NCBI GenBank assembly: GCA_002633005.1
Contig: NMRA01000061.1
Span: 725,076-789,075, forward strand
Source: Phoronis australis
Taxonomy: Eukaryota > Phoronida > Phoronidae
Direction: 5' to 3'
DNA: 64,000 bases
The position numbers and the translations under genes were made by a program. The notes below the pieces were generated by a model. It ran no database searches and was not told where the DNA came from. It was given only the letters and a program-made list of their open reading frames with translations. Every line of letters starts with the position of its first letter. Position 1 is the stretch's first letter. Shown one piece after another: positions 1 to 11,561 of the stretch.

Positions 1-204
1 ACAATGCAACAAGTTTTGGATGAAAAACGTGAAAGTTTTCTTTACATTTGATCTTTAATTTGACTCGTGACGTTAACAAGATGTATTAGATCGGTTGCTT
101 CCCGGTCAATACAACGCTGTAGTCATTTTGTAAACGCAGCTATTTTAGCAGTCTTCGCCCGCAGTTGATTTCAAGTTGTTTGTGTAACGCCAAACTGCAT
201 CTTT

Positions 205-438
205 TTGCGTTTTTTTAAGTTAGTCACCGGTCTCCTGTCACGCGCCCATGATGATGGATTAGTGAGTGAGTTCTTACACCGCGAAAAGCTCTCACTCCAG
301 GGATTTTATTTTCATAGTATTGACCCTTGCAGTACAGACGCGAAATTCACGGTCCAGTATGCCCTAAACCCACGGACTTCGATGGCTCTAACTTCGAAAT
401 CATATTATGGTTACGATTTCCACGAACTAAGACGGTGA
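205..438 (+). pseudogene. Family A coding segment i (77-85 aa reading frame)
   Basis: A frame of 77 codons with no ATG at its start, containing the blocks VTGLLSRAHDDGLVSE and TDAKFTVQYALNPRTSMALT and ending FHELRR. The same frame is open and free of indels in A2 (14288-14521), A3 (39605-39829) and A5 (54171-54428, minus), although the surrounding DNA carries indels between copies. In A4 it is frameshifted after the HR of the block LHREEL. No known domain is recognised. It is most simply a remnant exon of the element's own gene. The conservation could also be chance, because the copies differ by only about 6 percent here. Confidence 0.4.
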
Positions 439-1384
439 CATCACCACTGTTGAGGCTACAGCAAAGTAGCCTTGCGCATTCCGTTTTCAGTGTATCGGTG
501 ACGTTAAAATCTGGGCTAGCAGTTACATGTATACACGTAGTCCCCTATCAGTTGGTCGTTCACGTTGTTCCAAAAATAAATATTTTCTGTCAACAACATA
601 TTGACAAATTATGCAAAATAAAACAATTGTGAACGGCAAGATGTGAATACGTGGTGAAGAGGTATTTGTCTCTACGCGGCATATGTGCGTGAAACTTTGG
701 TAAAGCGATTGCGATGGCAAAAAATGATAGAAAATACACAAAGGTGCACTTTTGAGAAGCAAAGCGTCTGGTGATCTTGATAGCGTACATGTATGATCTG
801 GCCACCTCAGGTAGTAAGTGACGCTGAATGAGAAGTGGTAACTACATGTTTGGCGCGAAAATAAAAAAATCATGCTTGTATTGCCAGCCACCCCCCTCCC
901 CGAATTTTGCACATTCTAATGAGTCACCACTCGAGATTTGGTTCCGTTTCAGTCCTAAAATCGCATAATAATTCTGTGCTCAGCTGTAAGAAAAAATACA
1001 ATTTTTTGAAACGGTGCTCAGTCTTAATAAAGTTTCCAGCATGAGAGCGCTTTGATCAGAAATGCCAAGCACACGCAGAGTTGTAAGACAGAGACGTTGG
1101 CGTTTCCGTATGTCCACAAAAGTGCTTTGAGCAGTGTGTACAAATTTGTTCATTTCGCTTTTCTGCACTGACGACTATGATCAACACGGTGTTTTAACTA
1201 CACTTTTGAGTGCATTTTCAAAAATAAATGTTTGGTTGGTGAATTCAGCGAGTCGGTGCCCACGGGCAGGAAAACGTATCTGCGTAAATAAAGAGTTGCG
1301 TTTTCAAAACATTCAGAGCATGAGCTCAAGGACTACCTGAGACAGAAAATAAAACCGATTACCAAACAGAAACTTGTCCAATGA

Positions 1385-1780
1385 ATATATAGCTCTTGGA
1401 AAACTGTTACCCCGAAGAAATGTGCAAAATACGAACGTCGTTTACGAAAGATTGTACCAGAAGTGATTCGTTGCAGTGGAGCCGCACGGGATAGTAAAAA
1501 CACTGTGCTGTGCACTAGTTACCTGAATGGAAAGCTGAAGCGGAAAAATCCAGAACACACATTTTCTATTCAGGAATTGAAATCTCTGTAGAATCAAAAA
1601 CAATTGGCAACCAGGATTTATTGCGTTAGAAAACTTATCACGCCCGGAGAGAATTGTTTTCATGCCCGGAGACTACGTGATCACCCATTATGCAATGATG
1701 ACAATCCAGTGTGTACCTATACATTGGCATCTATTGTAAAACGTGGATTAGACGAAAGAAATTCAACCGCATTTCGAAGA
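1385..1780 (+). pseudogene. Family A coding segment ii (decayed, about 130 codons)
   Basis: After a stop at 1382 the frame runs to a stop at 1781 with one internal TAG (1589). It contains the lysine/arginine-rich block TPKKCAKYERRLRKIVPEVI and then LNGKLKRKNPEHTFSIQELK. Comparison with A3 and A5 shows two compensating indels: A3 and A5 have one extra base near the SGAA block, and A1/A2 lack two bases after LITPGE. In A3 and A5 that last part reads KPGGYVITHY. The product is unknown. The basic composition would suit a DNA-binding or transposase fragment, but that is inference. About 120 bp downstream a strong splice donor (GTAAGT, from 1910) suggests an intron followed. Confidence 0.4.
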
Positions 1781-3416
1781 TAATATATCTGTTGTCGGCG
1801 AGAGGTTGAATATATAGCCCTTGTTTAGTATAGTACGGACAGTATCACTTTGAAAGATCAATGCTTGGGGATGGTGACGTGGTGTTCTGGCGTGAAAGTT
1901 ACTGACATGGTAAGTTTTTGAACCTGACTTATTAAATTTTCAGTTCGGTCGTATTTTATTTTGATCCTGAAGTGAAGAATTTTTGGTCCTCACTTGATAA
2001 ATTATAGGTGCTGATGTGATAAATTTTCAGTCTTGACGTGGTGAATTTGGTCTTTATTTGCTCTTTGGTCTTCTGTGTGAAAACAATCTCAATGTATTGG
2101 ATTGTTTTAATTCCTGCTTAAGTAAAATGTCTGGTTTTGAGATATTTATTTTTGGTCCTGGAGAGTTTGCATGTTTTGCTTGGTTTTAATCATGCATAGA
2201 AAAGATATGTCGTTAAATGTTTCAAATTAGGCCTCCCATAAATGGGGGAGAGCAGGTTGTGTAGCATCGTACTATGTAACTTCTAATATAAATCTAGGTG
2301 TTCGTGATTTAGTAATACTATGAAAAATGAGTAGTTATGACTATGAAAAATGAGTAGTTGAGGCTTCTTTTGAAATACTGTATCCTTTGTATATGCCTGG
2401 TGTACATGGCTCAGTGTGATATTATCTAAGCTTTATTATCCTCTATGGCTTAACAACTATATATCTTCATTCATGCCTGTAAAAGAGGTACTCCCAGGAT
2501 CATCAAGCATGTGTATGTTTTTATTCTAATGAGGCGTGCTTCGAATGTACAATTAGTAATTATACTTTTGCAGTGGTTCATAACAAACGGATTCATTAAA
2601 CCCAGTAAATATTTTTGCAACTGCTGACTCTGCATATCAGACGTGCATATTGCATCATACCTCATCAGAGTAAAACTTGTTATCAATCATAGTAGAAAAA
2701 ATTATTTTTATCATTGCCACAAGACGTTAACAAACGCAGTGAGTGTCTGTAACTGTTGTGTCTAGATTGCTGATGAACTAAAGTCGGTCTACATGTATTT
2801 CCATTTTTATATCACTGATTCATGCCAAAGGTTTGAAATTGCGCCCCTTTAAGAGTTTTGACTTGCCCTGTGATCACTAGAATCCGATGCAATAAACTTA
2901 TAGAAGTTGTTTTTTAACCAGTGTAATATAGCTGAAAATTGTGTGCGTTTTCGTTTGCGAGAATGTTCTTTTTGAATCAATGGGTTAATCATTTTACGCT
3001 CTACATGAAAACACAGACTACTTTTTTTAGGATTACATGTACCAGGTTACCCCGAAAATATTATTTTCAAAGTTTTACCCCTTGGAGTATACGCGAAACG
3101 CCAAGTATTGTGTTCTTACGCGAAAGGGCTCGGAAGGCTGTAGCCTTGGTGCGAAGCTGTTTACTAAATTAAATATACAAATTTGCGCCATTGTGGGTAA
3201 AAACTGACCGAATAAAATCTTCCTAGAGTAAACTAAATTATTTACCAGCGTTGCAAAAAATGGTTTTCTACAATTATTCTGCTGCTAAAGTTATGTTGTG
3301 ATCTTATGCGTCGACTTTCGCCCCAATGAAATATTGCGTCACCTTTTAGCCAGTTTCTTTTTCCCAGATTCTTCAATCAAACGTTTTCCCTCGAGGTTAC
3401 GTAAACGTCACAACAA

Positions 3417-3720
3417 ATGATCAGAATTGGTTTCACTTCATTATATGTTTTTGGAATTTTGATATCAGTGAACCGAATTTTAGAACAAATTTTGCTGAGA
3501 TGTGTTCATCATCTAATGGGAGATGTTGAAAACATTTTGGAAGTGGCGCGTGTCACAATGAACTTTTTTCAAAACGACGATATACGTTTTTTCGTTAAAA
3601 AGGCAGAGAATTACGCAAGAAGATGACGTCGGATGTTTCTCACTTAAACGGCCGTAACGGGCAACTTGAATGCCAATTGACTTCCAGATTTTGCATGCAC
3701 ACCCGCCAGTCTTGAGCTCA
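3417..3720 (+). pseudogene. Family A coding segment iii (decayed)
   Basis: In A1 a 69-codon frame (3417-3626) contains DVENILEVARVT and RFFVKKAE. A one-base deletion relative to A3 then throws it out of frame before the region that in A3 (42788-43018) reads RRKMTSGVFRLNGRNGQLEC. In A4 the same region (28596-28904, minus) stays open for 102 codons and extends further downstream, with DTSFSEVTSVTIRAV. Three copies therefore keep different parts of one ancestral reading frame. No family is recognised. A5 has lost this block by a deletion of about 490 bp near 51200. Confidence 0.4.
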
Positions 3721-4569
3721 TGTTGATACAAGCTTTTCGACGAGGTGACAAACGTAACTATCCGGGCTGTGTGAAGTATCGAGGTCTGTTTGGTCTCAAT
3801 AAGCAGTGGCACCTTGCTGTATTTTGAAAATAGTCTTCATGCAACTAGCTGGCTACATAGGAAGGCTCTAGTTTCGAAAAGATGTTTTACTGCGAAAGTG
3901 ACAACAATTTCTGAATGATGATGGATGATGGATGACACTATAAACCGATCAGTCTTCCGTTTTCATGCGCCCATGATTTAATATCGGCGCTATGTTCAAA
4001 CCATTGTTTATGTTGTTTCTAAAATAAAATTGGGTTCTATTGCTGTACCAACATATTAAGAAATTATACAGAAATAAGCAATAATTATCTGTGGTAAATC
4101 GCAATATACAGCGTGATGAAGTGATCATCAAGAGCAATAACGGATGAGCGCAAATGCGTGATGCTTGTTGAGCATTCCGCTGCATGAAAACACTTGAGGT
4201 CGTGTATTGAGTGTTGTATTCTGATTGTTATGCAATTTTACTGTAAATTTCAAATTTCGTGCTTGTTTTTGTGCAAAATGTACTGTATAAAAAGTCTCAT
4301 ATCTAAATTTAGAAATTATGCTTCCGCGATATCACTTAACGTTTGATTTTACCACGCCGTCATTAATTCAACATAAAGTTTTAGGCTGGTGTAATGTCAC
4401 GCACTTCGTATTTGTAGGTTGATTCGATTTTATTTCCTTTCAATAGTTGAACAAAAGTTTATAAACCGATGTCAAGACCTGAGTTGCCAGTGGTGAACGA
4501 ACAGCGAACAGTAAAATGTTTGTTTGGCCAAAGTTCACCCGTTAAGTCATAAAATGGTAATTGCCGACC

Positions 4570-4766
4570 AAGGACACGCTTAATCCGAATTGGTCGTCTA
4601 CGCTAGGCGACCACTTAGCCGACCCAAGTGCCGACCACAGAGGCGACTCAGTAGACGGCTCCTAGCCGACCGTTGTTGGTCGGCTGCTGGTCGGCTAGAC
4701 GACCGGTCGACGGCCGGTCGTCGACCAATTTCCGACCGGTCGGCCAAAAATTCGTGATGTGTGCTG
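4570..4766. repeat. Right terminal inverted repeat and GCCGAC array of A1
   Basis: The outer 70 bp match the left terminus of A2 in inverted orientation with only about three mismatches. Inward lie repeated GCCGACC/GGTCGGC words, many paired into palindromes such as CGACCGGTCG. The same design is found at 13679-13890 and 18640-18838 (A2), 39004-39200 and 43850-44046 (A3), 27818-28020 and 38110-38328 (A4), and 46117-46320 and 54800-55008 (A5). Such clustered words are likely recognition sites for the element's transposase; that role is inferred. Confidence 0.8.
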
Positions 4767-4768
4767 TA

Positions 4769-5060
4769 GGAATAAATGGGAGTTACAGGCACTGCGTTCA
4801 CAAAGAGTAAGAAGGCAAAAACCCAGCGGCATGGGATCACCTTGCTTTAGCGCTGCATTGTGTGCATTCCACATAACAAGTACATGTAGGCCAATCTTCA
4901 GATTAGTGCCTTCACAATGAAAATAACAGTAAGATTTCCAAGTAGTGTAATATATATTGTACATGAGAATTTCAAACGTAAAATGACTAGTTGTTCATAC
5001 TATGGGAAAAGCAAAAAGGGACACAGGCACTAGTAATGATAAACTCTTCAGTGTAAATAT
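4769..5060 (+). repeat. Repeat family B, left part, interrupted by element C
   Basis: This segment aligns at roughly 90 percent with 47873-48159. Its continuation is found 21 kb away at 26221-26680, matching 48160-48619. A1 is inserted at its left edge and element C at its right edge. No coding capacity is seen. Because copy 2 lies inside insert E, B is probably a part of the E family rather than a separate element. Confidence 0.8.
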
Positions 5061-5079
5061 ACCCATACCAAAAAAGGTC

Positions 5080-5590
5080 TTCCTGCAAACACTTGCCGCA
5101 AGCTTGCCGCAAAGTTGCGGCAATCTTGCTGCAAAAGTTTCTGCAAACCAGCCGCAAACACGTAGAATCAACTCTGACCAAAGAGTGGATGCAAATTTCC
5201 TGCAACCCAGCCGCAAACATTGCCGCAAGCTTGCCGCATGCTTGCTGCAAACATGCAGCAAACTTTTACCATGCAAATGAAGTTTGCCGCAAGCTTGCAG
5301 CAAGCATCTCCATGTCCTTATATGGAACACTTCCTGCAACCCAGCCGCACACATTGCTGCAAGCCGGCCGCAAACATCTCTATGTCCTTATATGTAACAG
5401 TTCCTGCAACCCAGCCGCACACATTGCTGCAAGCCGGCCGCAAACATCTCTATGTCCTTATATGTAACAGTTCCTGCAACCCAGCCGCACACATTGCTGC
5501 AAGCTTGCCGCAAACATCTCCATGGGGTTATATATAAGTTTCTGCGAACCACCAGAAAAAAATATTGCTGCAAGGCTACAACATACTTGA
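5080..5590. repeat. Left subterminal array of element C, with a 70 bp tandem repeat
   Basis: The segment is built from words such as GCCGCAAGCTTGCCGCA, TGCTGCAAAC and CCTGCAACCCAGCCGCA. From about 5306 to 5535 it forms a tandem array with an exact 70 bp period (unit starts at 5306, 5376, 5446 and 5516), each unit holding the words CTTATATG and CCCAGCCGCACACATTG. Frames that run through it on both strands are by-products of the repeat. It mirrors the right end of C and is likely a binding-site array. Confidence 0.85.
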
Positions 5591-8230
5591 ATTGTGGCAC
5601 GAATAATTTAATGCAGAAATGCCCTTGACAAATACATAATTTTTATTGCATGCCCGCTTGTTAAATCAAGAAAATACACAATCAACTGTACACACTGGAT
5701 TTAACATGATAATTTTCAATCTGGTGTATGACTAGAAATGAAAACAAAATCACATGACAATGAATATCAGAAAGTATAAAAGTGTCTACAGTGGCAATTA
5801 GTAATAATACTTGTATTACAATCAAAATTGTATCAAGAGAGAACAACTTGAATGTATGCAACTTTTAATTACAATATACCGAGATGTTTTATTCTTAACA
5901 CTTGACAAAATCTACAATAATTGCAACGATGATATTATTTGCCTGGCTAAACTAACAACAGCAACACAATGGGGTGTTTATTAGCATTGAAAATGGCGCA
6001 AAATATGTCGAATGCTAGTGGAGAAAACCATGAAATCTGACTTTCCCCCATGGAAAGGCATGCTTAGAACAGCATGTCGAGCATATCTATGCATTTTATC
6101 TTAAATTACCTCATTATTTGTCAACTGAAATAATTCACTCTTAACAATTATGAACATTTTTATTTTCCCATGTTCATCCAAAATACTTGAAAACTGTCGA
6201 ATACTTCATCGATTACTATTTTTGCTTCCCAATATGGTTTCATGATACATCAGTCTACTGAATGGGCTATCATTGAACTTGTATGCCTTTGTTGAAATTT
6301 GCAATATTTCGACTTTAGCGATATCATCCAATAACCTCATTCATTTATCTAAGGCATCAAACATAAATTATACCTTTCCATTCTACAATATTACCATGGT
6401 GTTGAAAAGAACAATTACAGAGGTTATCCAGATATAACCATACTAGTGGACGTTCTAAACACATTCTACTCCAGACTAATCTGCATTACAGGAATCGGAG
6501 GTGTTCCATAGGGTTCATTGGGATGATCGCTAGTGTTTTCATCCATGTTTGTTCGAACCAACCTTGAGATGCTGTGTACGCCATTTGTTCCGGTGTTTTC
6601 AACTTAAACTTGTTGCCTCTGCAGTGTGTCTGGCTTTCATCAAGTACATTATGTCACTCAATATTGATCAACCTAAAATATGAATGCCATTTCACTTTCC
6701 ACAAAAAGGCATTTGTGATAGTATTATTAGAATCTCAATTGCGTTTGAAGTCGAACCTTTGCTCTTCTGCTCATGTATGAACAGGCAGGTGAACTTGTGT
6801 TCAACAGTTTGACTGCACACTGAGAACTGGCGTATAACTGAAGGAGGTGATGGCAGTTAAAACACCTACCAGTAGTTAAATATACAATATGCTGTTCTTT
6901 CTTGTGCCCAATAGTTACCATGCATTAAACCAAAATAAAAAAATGTTGTTCCTATAATGAATCAAACAGCCAGAGAGCGATGTGAAAATTGACACAAACT
7001 TAAGTTTTACAGTCTCAATTAAGTGATTATTTTGAAGGACTGGTTACATGTAACTTGACAACATTTTGGAAACTAGTTGATTCTGGTCTCAACCCCAGTT
7101 AACTCATTTGATTATGTGCTGTACTTTACCCTAACCATTATAACCTCCAATTTGGCTGAATCGGTAAGAAAAGCAACTTCCTTTTCTTTGTAAGACCAAA
7201 ACTACTGATTCATGAATGATGTCTAAGTAATTTTTCTTAACAATAACATCAATATAAATACAAATTTCAATTCAAAACTCACATCCATACAGCTCTTCAG
7301 TTATTCATGTAGAGTCTAGGCTGTACCAAAACCGTTTGATTTTGGTTCAAATGAAAGCTCATAGGTCAATTCCCAGGCACGTAACCTTGACAACCACATG
7401 CTGTCCTTGATAAGTCCCACCAGTTCAACATGTGGCTGGGCTAGCATAATTAAAATAAACAATCAGCAGCCCTAGAGGCATTAAACATTAGTGTATTCCA
7501 AGAGGCATTCCTTGAAAACAGTCCTAGAAGTTCAACATGTAGCTGGGCTAGTATGATTAAAATAAACAATAAACCTAGAAGCATAAAACAATAATATAAG
7601 GACACTAGTGAAATTAAATTTCTTATTTTTTCAAGTACCAAAAGAATCCCGTGTTATATCCAAGTCCGTACCATAGCTGCTGACAGACAATGTTTTGAAA
7701 AATTGTGGGTCTTCACAACAATGCTAAATTTCCTTGAAAAATCAAAATGAGTAATTTTTGGCAACTATTTTTGTCCGAAATAGACAAAATTTTACTGTAG
7801 CTACAGTGGCTGCTACCACCTAATTATGAGATAATTTCAAATGTTGGAAAAGTACGAATTCCTCTAAATGCTAATACTTGCAGATTTGGTAAAATTGGAT
7901 CATATATTTGTGTATGATTTGCATTGATATTCATTATGCTTGTTTACACAACATGCAGGTAACACTGCCTTTGTTGTTTTTTTAAGCAATTGCATTTAAG
8001 AGGCATTATCTGAGAAAACCTGCAGAGGACGGCGGAGGCAAGTTAAAATTCATGGATTTTGTCAATGAGGTTTTATTAAAGAGGAAATTGCAAGGTCCAA
8101 ACCAATCTAAACAATATGGTCTAAATTCTAGTTTATAATTATCATTGCTATATTCTTGACATTAACTGAATTGTACGCCGCTATGCAATGTTATTTACAT
8201 ATTTAGTGCCGTGGTGTTGTAACGCCATCG
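5591..8230. other. AT-rich interior of C, mostly without recognisable content
   Basis: No intact gene is seen. A direct repeat of about 45 bp occurs at 7422-7470 and 7526-7571 (shared core GCTGGGCTAG). On the minus strand, 6600 down to a stop at 6466 reads like a short coding end, with blocks ENTGTNGVHSISRLVRTN and PYGTPPIPVMQISLE, but no clean acceptor or partner exon was found. It may be the last exon of the decayed minus-strand gene that starts near 12491. Confidence 0.4.
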
Positions 8231-8281
8231 TTGTAACGGAGAATAGAAACGGCGCCATTTTCGTTCGTTACACATCTGTGA

Positions 8282-10271
8282 CGTGGTGTTGGGGAACACA
8301 AAGGAAGCAGTGTGTGTCCAAGTGAGTACAGCAGCGTAGATGAGGAATACTTTGAACGATACAGGGACGGACAGGTGGACTTTTCGGATGATTCCGACCT
8401 TTCGGACGTGGAGGTGGAGGTGACAGATGCCAGAGGAACAACATGTGTTCACAGCTTTTCTGTAGTGGAGCTGTTCTCCCTCGATCCCTTTCATGGCCTT
8501 TTCTCTGGTCGCCGAAGTATCACTCCCAGCGGGTTCGTCCTGTGAACGTCAACAGGCTGAAGATGCGCAGGAGTTGCGATTAGATGTTAGTGATTGGTAA
8601 CAATATTATCAGTATGTATCCTACAACCGCGAATTATAACTTGGTCTTTTTTAACTCAAAAGTAGGTGCTTTACCAGTCAGTCTCTGGCACCTATATCGC
8701 CATTGGTGAATCTTGTTTCAGCCGTGGATAAATACCAGTTTCAGTGATAAAACTGGGATTTTTTTGCATTTTAGCAAGTCACTCAAAAAGTGTTAGGTCT
8801 CTGATTATTTGTAGACAATGTGGCTCAGTGGTTTGAGCTCGTGAGACTCAGGTTCGAATCCTGGGTTTCACTGGCATGCAATTGAGCATTGAACAAAATT
8901 GTCTCTTACTTCTCCGAGACTGAGCGGGGTGTTACTAGTGAGTGAATAAATGTATGCATGGGAACGAATGAAAACCACTTTGGAAAAATCGACTGTGAAT
9001 TGTAAAGAAGAGGATGAAAGAATTGCAATTTTATAATTTAGACTTTCTCACGTTGGTGCTGGGGGAGGGCATATTTCTATAGGTTATAGAACAAGTAATT
9101 TCATTTTCGCACTCAAGTCAACTCAGACCTATATCAATCTACACATGTGTTCCAAAACAGTTTTATTTTGTAAGGCGATGCTTGAAATGGAAACAACCAT
9201 TTCATGTCGATGTACATTGGCCCAATGCTGCCATTATTTATAAATGAAAGATGGTACATGGCTTGGTTACGAGTCGACTTGAGTAGGAACCGCCTGGTAA
9301 AGTTTCTATAGAGTAAAGAGAGCATACCATTGGATTGGTGATTGCCATATAGCATATCAAGAAGTTTTAATGTATACTGTAATATTTAAAATATGGGCGA
9401 CCCTTTGAGTGGCAACACTGCTTTTCAAGTTGGTTTGCCCCATTGTCATTGTCTAGTTTGATTAATGGTATGTGGGTGCCGATAGGATTCAGATTGGGAG
9501 AACAGGTCTCACGACTACATACAAAACAGTCCCCTCCATCAATGAATCAGGGCAACTACCTTTTGTCTTAGGGTCAGCTAAAAATCAAACAGCTAATGTA
9601 AATTACTATATCCCCCGGGCATGATCTACCACTACAATGTACCTTGGGTGTAGCACTATTCATTTGTATGAAAAGTAAATATCTTTACTATATGTGATCA
9701 ATTTGTACAAAAAATAAATAGGTTGTGATGTTCCAACCAATTTTCCTAAAAACTGAAGTCGTATGCAGACCCCTCAATTTGGTAGAGGCACTCTTGGTAA
9801 TTTTTTCAATTCGAAATTTTGATGCTTACTGAAATAATGTATTATTATTGACACATCTTGCAGGTGCACCTGGGGCAACTGTCAGACAACCTCAGCTGTT
9901 GAAGAAAGAGTATGTTGCCAAGAGGTTGACAAGGGTGTTGCAAAACTTGATGAAGAAATGAAGCGTGACAACTAACACAGAAGAAAAAATGTATTACGGA
10001 ACATGGGGGTTTAAACCTGTATACATCAATCGTGGTGTTTTGGAGACTGCATGGTTGCAGTCAGTACAAAAGCCAATACCCTGATGGCTATGACAGACCC
10101 TTGGATAATAGGATTTGACACGTTGCCTGCAGACAGTTCCAAAGATGGGTACACGGTCACTTAGGACGAACAGTCCGTGTTGTCATTCCAGTATGCACAG
10201 TAGCCTGCATCAGAGCTTTCTACCCTCCACCAGAAAATGAGGAAGACTTTGAATTCCAAGGATTTTCTTAA
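8282..10271 (+). pseudogene. P2X7-receptor C-terminal-like domain protein, two exons, decayed
   Basis: Exon 1 (open from 8282, no ATG found) encodes an acidic leader with YFERYRDGQVDFSDDSDLSD. It needs a +1 shift to reach ERQQAEDAQELRLDVSD and the donor at 8596/8597 (GATTG^GTAACA). Exon 2 starts at 9864 after TTGCAG, and the join makes the codon for W in the family-like motif WCTWGNC. Then follow RVCCQEV, WGFKPVYINRGVLETAW, GYDRPLDNR and GHLGRTVRVVIPVCTVA, ending at a stop at 10269-10271. This order matches the cysteine-rich cytosolic ballast domain of P2X7 receptors, which occurs alone in many invertebrate proteins; the channel part is absent. Damage: a stop after KRDN, a frameshift after QKPIP, a stop after DNRI, and W where the family has the second Cys of WCxCGxC. 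The product is probably not functional. Confidence 0.75.
8815..8960 (+). repeat. tRNA-derived SINE head
   Basis: It holds a type 2 pol III promoter: box A TGGCTCAGTGG from about 8820 and box B GGTTCGAATCC from about 8852, in the right order and spacing. The region between is too short to fold a full tRNA with an anticodon arm, and an unrelated body follows (ACTGAGCGGGGTGTTAC, then GTGAGTGAATAAATG). This points to a SINE rather than a tRNA gene. It lies in the intron of the P2X7-like pseudogene. Confidence 0.65.
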
Positions 10272-11561
10272 AAGTTTCACCCATTTATAGATGTCAACAG
10301 TTGTCTTAGCCCTGGAATGCCAACTCCTCCACATGACCTATGTATTCTGTTATGAAAACTTGTGACTCGTGGACTAGTTTTATGTAATTCAAACGAGATG
10401 CAAAAAGTTGTAGTGACAAATTACATAGAAAGATCAAACATCGTAACAATTAAATGCAATCGCAGTGCAACCTCAGAGGCATGAAATTGAAGTAGGCATT
10501 CCATGAATAGACTTCTGTGGTCTCAGAATGGTAAATAATTAACACAGCGAGCAGCATTTATTGATGCTCATCAATCTGGTTACTTATAATTACATGGTCA
10601 TGACAAGTGTAATTTAACTAGGACTACATTATAAACCTCTAAACTCAACATCAGTTGAACATATGGTTTACCTAGGTAAACAGAGGAATTGGTCTCATTG
10701 GTGTCCAGTTTGTGTGCTTGAAGCGAACACATTGAACAGTATGGCTGTTACATAAAAAAATAAAAGTTTTGAATCTGGGCCATAGTCTGAAGTCGAGACT
10801 GAATCTTCTGCCCTCTTCTTATACAGTAGAACTCTCTAAATTGGTAGCGCTTCAGTGGGAACTTTAGAAAGGTTAGCATTAATTCCGCAGTAACGCCTCC
10901 AAATAACTCTTACTTTGATGAAATATCTCAGTCTCACTGGATACAGCTTAGCGAGTTCTACTGTAATTCAATGAGAAATCAAATAACACGACACATCAAC
11001 CACTGAATCTCAACCCAAAAGCTCCTGTATGCAATAGCTTTAGATGTCTATTACATGGTGTGATCGAAAACACAAAAAGTATGCACATGAGTAGGAATTG
11101 GGAAATGTGGAGGGAGTGCTTATACCACTCACTCAAAAATTCCCAAGACAATGTTCGAATTCTGTGCAAGTGATTATTCTGTGTATAATTTAGATGAGAT
11201 TGTCGCACGAAAAGACTGACGACCCAAACAAGTATCTTTTCACCCCCACTTAAGAAAGTTTTCCTTTACCGGCCCACTGTATGGGACAGCAACAGTTTAG
11301 TGCAAACAAAATATACTTAAAAAGCTATGCCGCAATACTTATAGTCATTGTATTGAAGAACTATTGAAATGTTTCCAGGTGCGGATCTAGGATTTTGAGT
11401 TAGGGCTGCCAGGGCACGGTATTAGCCAGGATTTTCCCGTCAGACATTCGCACTCCCAAACAGTCAAATGGAATCTGGGAGAGTTTTAGGGGGGGGGGGG
11501 CATGGCCCCCTCTAAATCTGACACTAGTTTCAATATAAGAACATAGTATATCACTGGGTTT
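10272..11561. other. Non-coding interior of C
   Basis: AT-rich, with no supported gene. Around 11382-11520 is the fragment GTGCGGATCTAGGATTTTGA, followed by a 12-base G run and CATGGCCCCCTCTAAATCTG. This resembles the ends of short GGCGGATCT-type non-autonomous elements (compare 19358-19653). Confidence 0.5.

Larger units (their letters stand above)
1..4766 (+). mobile_element. Family A TIR transposon, copy A1 (left end outside window)
   Basis: Position 1 corresponds to position 14084 of copy A2, and the two copies stay aligned to the right terminus with an offset of 14083, then 14071-14072 after small indels. About 405 bp of the left end must lie before the window. The right end finishes in the inverted-repeat terminus TTCGTGATGTGTGCTG, followed by TA (4767-4768). 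The B-repeat copy at 47871-47872 has the same flank with a single TA and no insert, so it is the empty site. A1 and A2 share a 23 bp tandem duplication (2318-2359) that A3 lacks, which marks a young subfamily. The transposase superfamily is not recognised; a TA duplication is compatible with several (Tc1/mariner-like, Mirage-like). Confidence 0.9.

Noticed and set aside
4570-4766. GCCGAC words as plant-type drought-response elements
   Set aside because: The words are confined to transposon ends, the DNA is animal, and the motif is too short to carry meaning alone.
4598-4964. Minus-strand frames with Arg/Asp-rich repeats
   Set aside because: They cross the A1 terminus and its GCCGAC array.
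5306-5535. CRISPR-like array
   Set aside because: The whole 70 bp unit repeats without unique spacers, and the DNA is clearly animal.
5002-5600. Overlapping frames with repeated Ala/Cys/Gln-rich peptides on both strands
   Set aside because: They are translations of the GCAAGC/GCCGCA array and change with every unit boundary.
8815-8890. Functional tRNA gene
   Set aside because: The stretch between box A and box B is too short for an anticodon arm and no acceptor stem was found; a SINE fits better.
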